Shown here: positions 1 to 6,002 of the stretch, one piece after another
How the letters are laid out: every line of letters begins with the position of its first letter
How positions within the stretch are numbered: position 1 is the first letter of the stretch
DNA from: Candidatus Margulisiibacteriota bacterium
Lineage (GTDB): Bacteria > Margulisbacteria > WOR-1 > JAKLHX01 > JBAZKV01
Direction of reading: 5' to 3'
Assembly (NCBI GenBank): GCA_041650635.1
Contig: JBAZKV010000037.1
Location: 1-7,490 of the forward strand
DNA: 7,490 nucleotides
Program-made: the position numbers and the translations under genes
Notes under the pieces: model-generated
Databases searched by the model: none
Seen by the model: only the letters and a program-made list of their open reading frames with translations
Told to the model about the DNA's origin: nothing

Positions 1-16
1 TGGCCGCCACGCGTTA

Positions 17-22
17 TATAAT
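17..22 (+). promoter_or_regulatory. possible -10 element for the tRNA gene
   Basis: A perfect TATAAT lies 7 nt before the first base of the tRNA. A matching -35 would fall just outside the window, so this cannot be confirmed. If real, transcription would start almost at the mature tRNA 5' end, leaving little or no leader. The AT-rich run around it could also be chance. Confidence 0.3.
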
Positions 23-29
23 AACGAAT

Positions 30-116
30 GGAGGAGTGGCCGAGTGGTTGAAGGCGGTCGCCTCGAAAGCGACTATACCTTAACGGGTATCGGGGGTTCG
101 AATCCTCTCTCCTCCG
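30..116 (+). tRNA. tRNA-Ser (anticodon CGA)
   Basis: This is a class II tRNA reading UCG codons. The acceptor arms GGAGGAG (30-36) and CTCCTCC (109-115) pair perfectly, followed by discriminator base G at 116, as expected for tRNA-Ser. The anticodon loop CTCGAAA gives anticodon CGA. A long variable arm is present, with an ATACC/GGTAT stem closed over a short loop, which is diagnostic of Ser/Leu/Tyr tRNAs. The T-loop is TTCGAAT. No CCA is encoded after the discriminator (the next bases are TTTA), so CCA must be added after transcription. Confidence 0.96.
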
Positions 117-120
117 TTTA

Positions 121-191
121 AGTCTTGAGCAATAGTGTGAGTGCTGAGGCTCGAGCGCTCATGACTCAAGACTCACACTCAAACTCACACT
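121..191 (+). repeat. nested inverted repeats plus short tandem repeat in the tRNA-nitroreductase spacer
   Basis: A 9-bp inverted repeat, AGTCTTGAG (121-129) and CTCAAGACT (165-173), encloses a second stem, TGAGTGC (138-144) with GCGCTCA (155-161, one G-U pair). AGTGTGAGT (134-142) can instead pair with either of two direct copies of ACTCACACT (171-179 and 183-191), which are offset by 12 nt. The folds are mutually exclusive. ACTCA occurs four times between 164 and 187. No T-run follows, so it is not a standard intrinsic terminator. It may be a processing or attenuator-like structure or simply repeat DNA; the function is unknown. Confidence 0.6.
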
Positions 192-204
192 GGGATTTAA
201 ATGG

Positions 205-211
205 TAAGGAG
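205..211 (+). promoter_or_regulatory. Shine-Dalgarno site that fixes the nitroreductase start
   Basis: TAAGGAG sits 7 nt before the ATG at 219. The upstream in-frame ATG at 201 has no such site and would place this motif inside the coding region, so the start at 219 is preferred. Confidence 0.8.
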
Positions 212-218
212 CAACCCA

Positions 219-785
219 ATGAATGAAGTGCTAGACAACATCATGTCCCGCAGGTCTGTCCGAGAGTATTCCGACAAGCCTATTCCCAAAGAAATTCTCC
301 AAAAAATAATCGAAGCCGGTAATATGGCGCCAACTGGCAGCAATGTCCAGCCGTGGAGATTTGTGGTTGTGGAGGGACAGGCCGAAAGGAAAAAACTTGC
401 GGAGCTGAATCTGACCGTCTACAAAGAATGGATAAAAAATGCCCCAACGGTTCTTCAGGAAATGAGAAAAGAAAGGGATGCCATGATGGCGGACCCCATA
501 TATTACGGGGCGCCGGTCTATGTTTTTGTTGTGGGTACTCCCGGGATGACCGCTCCAAACGACTGTCCGATGGTCTGTGAAAACATAATGCTGGCGGCAA
601 GGTCTTTCGGGATAGGCAGCTGCTGGGTGTTCTTTGGCCAGCTGGCGCTTGGTGATCCTTATATGCAGGGCCTTCTCGAACTTAAGGAGGGAGAAAAAGT
701 CTTTGGGCCGGTAATTCTTGGTTATCCAAAAGACGGATTTCCTCCGTCGCCTGAAAAGAAAAAGCAGGTTGTCAAAACAGTCTGA
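219..785 (+). CDS. nitroreductase family protein (FMN-dependent oxidoreductase)
   Basis: The 188-residue protein belongs to the nitroreductase fold, cytoplasmic homodimers that use FMN and NAD(P)H to reduce nitro compounds, quinones or other acceptors. Family signatures visible are the N-terminal SRRSVREYSD (residues 10-19), whose arginines contact the FMN phosphate; PTGSNVQPW (38-46), part of the flavin pocket; the ENIMLAARSFGIGSCW block (121-136); and GYPKDG (169-174) followed by a basic tail. The length fits the compact members of the family. An in-frame ATG 18 nt upstream (201) is possible, but the strong SD at 205-211 supports 219. The natural substrate cannot be told from sequence. It lies 41 bp before a small membrane protein gene on the same strand, so the two may be cotranscribed. 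Confidence 0.93.
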   Translation: MNEVLDNIMSRRSVREYSDKPIPKEILQKIIEAGNMAPTGSNVQPWRFVVVEGQAERKKLAELNLTVYKEWIKNAPTVLQEMRKERDAMMADPIYYGAPVYVFVVGTPGMTAPNDCPMVCENIMLAARSFGIGSCWVFFGQLALGDPYMQGLLELKEGEKVFGPVILGYPKDGFPPSPEKKKQVVKTV

Positions 786-826
786 TAATATTAGAATGTT
801 GTCTAAAAGATCAGAAAGGAGCTATC

Positions 827-1039
827 ATGAACCCGTTCTTGAAATATCTGAACCCGGTACTGTTCCTGCTGGCCTTGATACAGATAGTAAGCGTAGCCCT
901 GTTGATATCGGCGCCTTCTTTTGGGGTGCTGGGCATACACAAGCTTAACGGTCTGCTGCTTCTTACAGTGATAGCGATACATTTCTCGCTTAACTGGCCT
1001 TGGATAAAAGCCACCTATCTGTCGGGCAAGAAAAAATAG
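827..1039 (+). CDS. small two-helix membrane protein with H-X13-H motif (possible mini b-type cytochrome, DUF4405-like)
   Basis: The 70-residue protein has a good SD (AGAAAGGAG, 813-821, 5 nt before the ATG). It has two predicted transmembrane helices, about residues 10-29 and 36-57, and a basic C-terminus (SGKKK). The second helix carries His38 and His52, separated by 13 residues, followed by NWPWI. The H-to-H spacing of 14 matches the heme-ligating pairs of cytochrome b helices, and the HFSLNWPW ending recalls DUF4405/cytochrome b561-like proteins, which normally have about four helices. One such protein supplies only half the ligands of a four-helix diheme bundle, so a homodimer would be needed. 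Heme binding is inference. The nitroreductase upstream could be an electron-transfer partner, but the sequence does not prove it. Confidence 0.75.
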   Translation: MNPFLKYLNPVLFLLALIQIVSVALLISAPSFGVLGIHKLNGLLLLTVIAIHFSLNWPWIKATYLSGKKK

Positions 1040-1041
1040 TC

Positions 1042-3009
1042 CTATTCGTACCTTAGAGCTATGACGGGCAGGAGGTTTGAAGCCCTCCAGGCCGGCCACA
1101 GGCTGAAGATGAGTCCTGTTAGCACCGAGAAGACAAAGGCAAGCAGAACGGAGTCCATCGAAATAAATATAGTCCAGCCCAGAAAATAGGCAACAAGCCA
1201 CGAGATGCCGGCTCCGAAGGCTATCCCAAGCAGTCCTCCTATAAGGCAGATGAGTATGCCTTCCACAAGAAATTGAAGCATTATGTCGGTGTTCTGAGCT
1301 CCGAGCGCCTTTCTGAGCCCTATCTCTCTTGTGCGTTCCATGACCATGACCAGCATGATGTTCATTATCCCTATGCCGCCAACCAGAAGGCTTACCGCGG
1401 CTATTGCTCCCAAAAGCAGCGCAAAAGTGCGTATCATTTCGCTGGCTGCTTTTTGGATGTCCGCCATATTGCGCACCTCTATCTGATCGGACTGGCTTTC
1501 CTGAAGGCGGTGGTTCTTAACTATAAGGGCCGTGATCTCTTCCTGGGCTTCGGGAATAAGTTCCGCGTCACTTACCTGGACATCAAAGTAATTTATGTAA
1601 TCGACTCCTAAAACTCTATACATGGCAGTGGTGACCGGGACAACTATCTGGTCGTCAGAATTCCTAAACCCTGCAACCCCTTTTTCCGGAAGGATGCCTA
1701 TCACTTCAAAATTGATGCGGTTGATCCTAATGTATTTGCCCACAGGGTCTTCCTGCGGGAAAAGTTCTGACGCCACGGTTTTGCCTATCACGGCAACCTT
1801 GGCCCTGCTGGCAATCTCGTTCTGGGTAAAGAACCTTCCAGAGGCTGGAAAGGAATCCCTGACCTGCTGATAGTCGGTGTTGGTGCCGGTAAGCGATGTT
1901 CTCCAGTTCCTGGCGGAGTGTACCGCCTGGACCCTGCCCGTTGCATATGGGACCGCTCTTGCAACGGAATGCAGCTTTTGAAGCGCGGTAAGGTCCTCGA
2001 ACCTGAACCTGGTTACGGAATCGGTTCCTGCCGAGATCCCCCCAGACCGGAATGATGTTCGCACCATAAGGACATTCTTGCCAAGGGAGGCAAGGCTTTT
2101 TTCCACCTGCTTTTGAGCGCCGAGCCCGATGGCAAGCATTGCAATTACGGCCGCAACTCCTATCAGGATGCCGAGGATAGAAAGGAAGGTCCTGAGTTTA
2201 TTGGTCTTGAAAATGGACAGGGCCTCCAGTACATAGTCTTTTACCGATTCAAAACTGATTATGCGTCCTCTTTTGAGCTTTGAAGTTATGTTAGCCGGGG
2301 AGGCCGCATCAGAAGCCTGCTGGCGGCCTTTTTTTTCATCTTTTATTATTCTTCCGTCCTTAAGCACGATGACTCTGCTTACTTTTTCCGTCAATTCCGG
2401 GTTATGGGTTATCATGAGGATGGTGTTGCCTTCCCGGTTGAGCTCGCCCAGAAGTTCCATTATCTCTTCGGTTGACTTTGAATCAAGGTTTCCGGTAGGC
2501 TCATCGGCCAGTATCACAAGAGGTTTGTTAGCCAGCGCTCTAGCTATGGCAGCCCTCTGCTGCTGGCCTCCAGAGAGCTCTGTCGGAAGGTGGTGGAGCC
2601 TGTCCGACATGCCTATCCGTGCAAGGACCTCCCTGACCTTTTTTTCGTCCCCGGAGGACCTGCTCTGGGCGTAGATAAATGGAAGCATGACATTTGTCAG
2701 AACATTGAGTCGGGGCAGGAGATTGAACATCTGAAAGATGAAACCGAAAAACTTGTTGCGCAGCATCGCAGATTCTTTGTCGGAAAGCTTTGAGACCTCG
2801 GAGCCGGCCAATTTGTAAGAACCTGTGTCCGAGCGGTCAAGAAGCCCTAAAATGGCAAGCAGTGTCGATTTTCCGGAGCCGGAGGCGCCCATTATGGCGA
2901 CGAATTCCCCGGGTTCTATCTTCAGGTCTACATTGTCAAGGGCAACCACTTTGGGAGCGTTGCCTATGCAGTAGGTTTTGGAGATCCCTCTTAGTTCAAT
3001 TAGCGCCAT
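1042..3009 (-). CDS. macB: MacB-like ABC transporter, ATPase fused to FtsX-type permease
   Basis: This 655-residue inner-membrane protein is the energy-coupling part of a MacAB-TolC-type tripartite pump, which pushes periplasmic substrates out through TolC by mechanotransmission. The N-terminal ATPase (about 1-225) shows Walker A GASGSGKST (41-49), Q-loop Gln93, signature LSGGQ (145-149), Walker B LVILADE (164-170) and H-loop His202. A charged linker leads to TM1 (~273-297), a large periplasmic MacB-type domain (~300-525) and three C-terminal helices (~527-553, 577-610, 615-643). The FtsX-family motif ERTREIGLRKALGA is at 558-571. Length and order match E. coli MacB (about 650 aa). Substrates could be macrolides, peptides or lipids; the sequence does not say. 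It is the last gene of the minus-strand cluster, 7 bp after macA. No clear SD precedes its ATG, which suggests translational coupling. Confidence 0.93.
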   Translation of the reverse strand: MALIELRGISKTYCIGNAPKVVALDNVDLKIEPGEFVAIMGASGSGKSTLLAILGLLDRSDTGSYKLAGSEVSKLSDKESAMLRNKFFGFIFQMFNLLPRLNVLTNVMLPFIYAQSRSSGDEKKVREVLARIGMSDRLHHLPTELSGGQQQRAAIARALANKPLVILADEPTGNLDSKSTEEIMELLGELNREGNTILMITHNPELTEKVSRVIVLKDGRIIKDEKKGRQQASDAASPANITSKLKRGRIISFESVKDYVLEALSIFKTNKLRTFLSILGILIGVAAVIAMLAIGLGAQKQVEKSLASLGKNVLMVRTSFRSGGISAGTDSVTRFRFEDLTALQKLHSVARAVPYATGRVQAVHSARNWRTSLTGTNTDYQQVRDSFPASGRFFTQNEIASRAKVAVIGKTVASELFPQEDPVGKYIRINRINFEVIGILPEKGVAGFRNSDDQIVVPVTTAMYRVLGVDYINYFDVQVSDAELIPEAQEEITALIVKNHRLQESQSDQIEVRNMADIQKAASEMIRTFALLLGAIAAVSLLVGGIGIMNIMLVMVMERTREIGLRKALGAQNTDIMLQFLVEGILICLIGGLLGIAFGAGISWLVAYFLGWTIFISMDSVLLAFVFSVLTGLIFSLWPAWRASNLLPVIALRYE

Positions 3010-3016
3010 TGTCTGT

Positions 3017-3958
3017 TTAATTCTGCTTGCTGAACGGGTTTACAGCCCCGGGCCTGCGTCCAGAGGGGGCCATCAGCTGCTGTGCTGTTTTTGCGTCCGG
3101 TATGATGACGGTATCGCCTTCAGACAGTCCCGAAACCACCTCAACGCTTCCGGAGCTTTCTATGCCCGTTTGTATCTGTATGCTTTTCAGTTCGTTATCC
3201 GTTTTGTTCTTGATAAAAGCGTAGGAATTTTTCCCCCTGGTCTTTATGGCTTCCGATGGAAGGAGTAGAGCGTTCTGTCTGCTTTTTATCATAAAATTGA
3301 CCGAGGCGCTCATCCCGGCCCTAAAGAAAGAGGGGACATGGCTTGGCAGCACATCAACCTCGTAGATATTCACATTGTTGATGGTCTTTGATTCGTAGGC
3401 TATATGTTCTACGGCTCCGGGAACTATTTCTTCCGGGTAGGAGTCAAGGATTATACTGACCTGCTGGCCCTTTATGATCCTGCCTATGTCCGTTTCATCC
3501 ACCTGTGCTTTTACGATAAGCTTATCGGCCATTACAAGTATAGGGTCGCTGACATTGACCGACTGGCCTGATTCAACCGGCCTTTGTATAATAAAGCCGT
3601 TGATAGGGCAGATGACCGGCGTGGCCTTGTAGACATCCTCCCATTTTGAAACCTCTTCCTGACCCTTTGCTGCTGCCGCATCCAGAAGAGCCGCGCGTTC
3701 GTTGGAGCTCATCCTGGCCAGGACCTGTCCTTTGCTTACTGTTTGCCCCTCTTTTACGAGGATCGTCTCTATTCTTCCTGCAACTGGAGGTTTGATCTCA
3801 AGCCTGTTCCTTGGAGTGACTATTCCCGTGGAAGGAATGGAGGCCCTGATAGTTCCTTTGAAAACGGTTGCGGTCTTTTGCTCTTCCTTTTTATCGTTGG
3901 AGCAGGCGCAGGCAAAGGTCAGGATAAACAGTACAAACATGACCCTAAAAAGTTTCAT
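3017..3958 (-). CDS. macA: MacA/HlyD-like periplasmic adaptor lipoprotein with short hairpin
   Basis: The 313-residue membrane-fusion protein would link the MacB-like permease to TolC. The N-terminus (1-19) is a hydrophobic signal ending in two cysteines, Cys17 and Cys19. The lipobox is imperfect, but lipid anchoring is likely. The domains run lipoyl half 1 (~57-83, PPVAGRIETILVKEGQTV), a short helical segment (84-114), lipoyl half 2 (115-143, PINGFIIQRPVESGQSV), beta-barrel (~147-225) and a membrane-proximal domain (~228-290, ending GLSEGDTVI). Only about 30 residues separate the lipoyl halves, whereas MacA (about 370 aa in E. coli) has a much longer hairpin that reaches TolC. The ATG overlaps the tolC stop as ATGA and has a good SD inside the tolC end. 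Adaptor identity is firm; use of the specific name MacA rests on the adjacent MacB-like gene. Confidence 0.88.
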   Translation of the reverse strand: MKLFRVMFVLFILTFACACSNDKKEEQKTATVFKGTIRASIPSTGIVTPRNRLEIKPPVAGRIETILVKEGQTVSKGQVLARMSSNERAALLDAAAAKGQEEVSKWEDVYKATPVICPINGFIIQRPVESGQSVNVSDPILVMADKLIVKAQVDETDIGRIIKGQQVSIILDSYPEEIVPGAVEHIAYESKTINNVNIYEVDVLPSHVPSFFRAGMSASVNFMIKSRQNALLLPSEAIKTRGKNSYAFIKNKTDNELKSIQIQTGIESSGSVEVVSGLSEGDTVIIPDAKTAQQLMAPSGRRPGAVNPFSKQN

Positions 3959-5184
3959 TCTATATAACCTCCGTATGAATTGTACCAGGCCGCTTCAGAA
4001 AGAAGGGCGGACCTCTTGGCGCTTAACAGGCTCTTTCCTGCGTTGATATAGGAATTCTCTATCCTGTCCCAGTCGTCGTAGGACATAAGGCCGTTCATAT
4101 ATTTGGCCCTGGCTATCATCGCCCTCTCTGCCGCGGTCTTTAGGAAGAACTGAGCTACTTCAAGCGCCTCCAATTTGTTCTCCAGGTCTATATAAGCGGC
4201 CTCTACAGAGTACCTCAGCTGCTTTTTTGTGTTCTCAAAGTCTTGCCTTGCTTTTTCCAGGGAGTTCCTTTTTATGAAAACATCGGCTATGTTGGTGCCT
4301 CCGGGAAAGAACGGATACGAAAGGTTTATGGCCCACGACCTCGACTGTGCAAGCGAACTCCAGCTGCTGCCGCTGTTCCTGATGCTGCCTGTCAGCGAAA
4401 CGGCAGGTAAAAAACCCGAGATGACCGCCTGGGAGTCGATAAGAGCGCTTTCCAAAGTATACTGGGCCATCAGATAAGAAGGGGCGGTTTCTATCAGCCG
4501 GTCAAAATCGGGGCGGACTTTTTTTGAAACATTTTCGTCAAGTTTAGCTTCTGCGATGCTTTTGCCGATAACCTGAGATAGTTTGATCTGCGCCAGTGCT
4601 TGGGACCTTTTTGAAGCCTCAAGGGTATACTGCGCGTCCAGCTTGTCAGCCTGTGTCAGCATCAGGTTGCCCTTGTCCTCGCGGCCGCTTTCGTACCGCA
4701 GCTGGACCAGGTCGTTATTGTCTTTTCTGCGCTTAAGGATCTGTTGCTGAAGTGAGATGTTCTCCTTTGAGATCTGCATGTCCACAAAGGCGCTTCTTGC
4801 GTCATAGAGAGAGTCCGAAAGGGTCTTGTTGAACGAGGATTCATAATACTTAAGCTGAGCAAAGGCTTTTCTGGAAGTGTTCAGATCGGAAAACCCGCTG
4901 AACAGGTTCTGTGTGGCGCTTAAGCCGTAAGAGTCTGAAGAGGTCCTTGGCGAAGTGTCGGAGGTGCTCTCTCCCAGGGATACAGAGGCGGAAAGCTGGG
5001 GGAGGAAAGAGCCCAGGGTTCTGTAGTAGGACCAGCGGCCCGCTTCCATCTGCTTTTGCGAACTCAATATGCTGTTGTTATTAACCCTGCAAAGCGCGGC
5101 AACCTCTTTCCAGGTCTCGGCAAAAAGTGCCGGCTGGGTAAGAAGCAGTAGTGTTGCCGCCAGAACAGAAAAATACTTTTTCAT
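3955..5184 (-). CDS. tolC: TolC-family outer-membrane efflux channel
   Basis: The protein (409 residues from the ATG at 5184) is the outer-membrane channel of the tripartite pump encoded by this cluster. It has a signal peptide, MKKYFSVLAATLLLL, with a likely cleavage after ALFA (residue ~22). Two repeats of long, Gln/Lys/Glu-rich helices with intervening beta-strand segments follow, as in the OEP (TolC) family: SYGLSATQNLFSGF, and in the second repeat SWAINLSYPFFPGGT, are the characteristic strand regions. The C-terminal helix contains KYMNGLMSYDDWDRIENSY, resembling the conserved end of OEP proteins. An in-frame TTG at 5193 is an alternative start: AGGA lies 11 nt before it and 20 nt before the ATG. 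The ATG was chosen because it gives a standard signal peptide. It lies 14 bp after the Spy-like gene and overlaps the adaptor gene by 4 nt. Confidence 0.9.
   Translation of the reverse strand: MKKYFSVLAATLLLLTQPALFAETWKEVAALCRVNNNSILSSQKQMEAGRWSYYRTLGSFLPQLSASVSLGESTSDTSPRTSSDSYGLSATQNLFSGFSDLNTSRKAFAQLKYYESSFNKTLSDSLYDARSAFVDMQISKENISLQQQILKRRKDNNDLVQLRYESGREDKGNLMLTQADKLDAQYTLEASKRSQALAQIKLSQVIGKSIAEAKLDENVSKKVRPDFDRLIETAPSYLMAQYTLESALIDSQAVISGFLPAVSLTGSIRNSGSSWSSLAQSRSWAINLSYPFFPGGTNIADVFIKRNSLEKARQDFENTKKQLRYSVEAAYIDLENKLEALEVAQFFLKTAAERAMIARAKYMNGLMSYDDWDRIENSYINAGKSLLSAKRSALLSEAAWYNSYGGYIE
3968..3972 (-). promoter_or_regulatory. Shine-Dalgarno for the adaptor gene, embedded in the tolC 3' end
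   Basis: On the minus strand GGAGG lies 9 nt before the adaptor ATG (3958) and is formed by the tandem glycine codons of the TolC-like C-terminus (SYGGYIE). With the 4-nt ATGA stop/start overlap, this indicates coupled translation of channel and adaptor. Confidence 0.7.
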
Positions 5185-5198
5185 CTGTGCCAATTATA

Positions 5199-5663
5199 TC
5201 ATTTTCCTTTTTTGCGGTCCCATTTTTTAGCCTTGTCGCGGCCCTGTTTCATCAGGCCCTCGAGCTTTTCCTTTTGTTCTTTTGTAAGGTCTTTGCGCAG
5301 AGCTATCATCTGGTCCATTCTCTTTAATCTGATCTGGTCCTCATTTTTGCTTATCTGCTGCATATAACCGAACAGCAGTTCCCTGTTGGGCGAGTCTTTT
5401 GCAAGTTCAGTCCCTATCTTGTCAAACAATTCCCGGTTCCTTGAACGGGTCGTTCCCGCCTCTTTTTCCAATGCTTTTGCCATGGACAGGTACTTGTCCT
5501 TTTGCGCCCGGCTGAGCCCGAGCTCGGACACTATCCTTGCCATCATCCTCTCTCCTGGGTCCCCAAAGGGTCTGCCTGGCCCTCTGCCCAATGCAAAGGA
5601 GGCTGTGTTCAACGCTGTTGCGAGCACCAAAGAGATCATCAGGGCCGTCAATTTGTTCCTCAT
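5199..5663 (-). CDS. periplasmic Spy/CpxP-like protein with two LTxxQ-type motifs
   Basis: The 154-residue secreted protein has a signal peptide at 1-24 (MRNKLTALMISLVLATALN, cleavage near ASFA/LG). A Gly/Pro/Arg-rich linker (~25-37) follows, then a highly charged all-helical body. LSRAQ (50-54) and LTKEQ (126-130) sit at the ends of the body in the places of the paired LTxxQ motifs of the Spy/CpxP superfamily, periplasmic chaperones and stress sensors. CnrX, a metal sensor that works with an ECF sigma and a membrane anti-sigma, has a related fold. No histidine is present, so a CnrX-type metal site is unlikely; several Met residues are. The tail is strongly basic (KKWDRKKGK). A longer reading starts at 5705 but lacks an SD and a signal-like N-terminus. 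Role (inference): sensor or chaperone controlling the cluster's sigma factor, or a target of it. Confidence 0.85.
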   Translation of the reverse strand: MRNKLTALMISLVLATALNTASFALGRGPGRPFGDPGERMMARIVSELGLSRAQKDKYLSMAKALEKEAGTTRSRNRELFDKIGTELAKDSPNRELLFGYMQQISKNEDQIRLKRMDQMIALRKDLTKEQKEKLEGLMKQGRDKAKKWDRKKGK

Positions 5664-5670
5664 CGTTTTT

Positions 5671-5677
5671 TCCTCCC
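5671..5677 (-). promoter_or_regulatory. Shine-Dalgarno that fixes the Spy-like gene start
   Basis: GGGAGGA on the minus strand lies 7 nt before the ATG at 5663. It decides the start over the upstream in-frame ATG at 5705 and places MRNKLTALM at the N-terminus, giving a standard signal peptide. Confidence 0.85.
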
Positions 5678-5682
5678 GTAAT

Positions 5683-5700
5683 ATTTGACAGGCGTCAAAT
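5683..5700. repeat. inverted repeat ATTTGAC-N4-GTCAAAT, possible operator
   Basis: Perfect 7-bp arms at 5683-5689 and 5694-5700 are separated by 4 bp in the 51-bp gap between the 95-aa gene and the Spy-like gene. One arm coincides with the candidate -10. It could bind a dimeric regulator or form a weak hairpin in read-through mRNA. It is not a terminator, because no T-run follows. Confidence 0.5.
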
Positions 5701-5712
5701 AGCAATGGTTCC
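5684..5712 (-). promoter_or_regulatory. candidate ECF-sigma promoter upstream of the Spy-like/tolC/macAB genes
   Basis: On the minus strand GGAACCA (5706-5712) is followed after exactly 16 nt by GTCAAA (5684-5689). This is the -35/-10 layout of sigma-E-type ECF promoters and nearly repeats the element upstream of the sigma gene (shared bases GGAAC and GTC.AA, same spacer). Predicted transcription start is about 5677-5679, giving a short leader of about 15 nt that still contains the whole or nearly whole SD. Confidence 0.6.
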
Positions 5713-5714
5713 AG

Positions 5715-6002
5715 TTAATCGGAAAATAGATAATTAAAGACCGGCTGTTTTGTCGTTTCCAACGGTTGAAAGATGTAAGATCTGAAAGGGCCGGCTCCAT
5801 ACCGTTCGATCCTTGAAAAGTTCAGATACATGGTTAACCCCAGGAACAAAATGGCTGCCATTCCTGCCGACAGCCAGAGGGCTGAATGAGTTTGACGGTG
5901 GAGAACAGTGTCCAGGCGAACACGCATTTTTGGATCGTCAAGGCCGGTCCGGATGCATTTAAGCCTGGCTATGTACTCCTCATAATTTTTATATGCCGCC
6001 AT
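5715..6002 (-). CDS. 95-aa single-TM protein, candidate anti-sigma factor
   Basis: The family is not recognised by sequence. Visible are a ~40-residue N-terminal segment with alternating charged and hydrophobic residues (MAAYKNYEEYIARLK onward), one transmembrane helix at about 41-60 (LWLSAGMAAILFLGLTMYL) and a ~35-residue aromatic-rich C-terminal tail. Basic residues near the N-terminus suggest cytoplasmic N and periplasmic C. The start ATG overlaps the end of the ECF sigma gene by 14 nt, so the two are surely co-translated. ECF sigma genes are usually followed by their membrane anti-sigma, and CnrY is a known anti-sigma of about the same length with one TM. The zinc motif HxxxCxxC of ZAS anti-sigmas is absent (single Cys16; His35, His39). 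Anti-sigma function is inferred from context and topology. It could also be an accessory membrane protein. Confidence 0.72.
   Translation of the reverse strand: MAAYKNYEEYIARLKCIRTGLDDPKMRVRLDTVLHRQTHSALWLSAGMAAILFLGLTMYLNFSRIERYGAGPFRSYIFQPLETTKQPVFNYLFSD

Noticed and set aside
100..116. tRNA-Ser 3' end as an integration (att) site
   Set aside because: No second copy of the tRNA 3' end and no integrase or phage gene is visible in the window.
201..218. Upstream ATG for the nitroreductase
   Set aside because: The in-frame ATG at 219 has a strong SD at ideal spacing, and the extra six residues would consist of that SD.
801..806. GTCTAA as an ECF -10 element before the small membrane protein gene
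   Set aside because: No GGAAC-like -35 exists 16 nt upstream (778-784 is CAGTCTG), so it fails the pattern shared by the two good sites.
1070..1090. GGAGG/CCTCC pairing near the macB 3' end as a terminator
   Set aside because: The stem is only about 5 bp with no T-run on either strand, and it lies within the conserved C-terminal coding region.
803..1201. Minus-strand 132-codon open frame spanning the macB end and the small membrane protein gene
   Set aside because: It lies in another frame of the macB end and opposite the membrane protein gene with its good SD. No domain or plausible start signal.
2261..2674. Plus-strand 137-codon open frame inside macB
   Set aside because: It is antisense to the conserved ATPase domain, and its hydrophobic/Ser-rich translation is a by-product of that coding.
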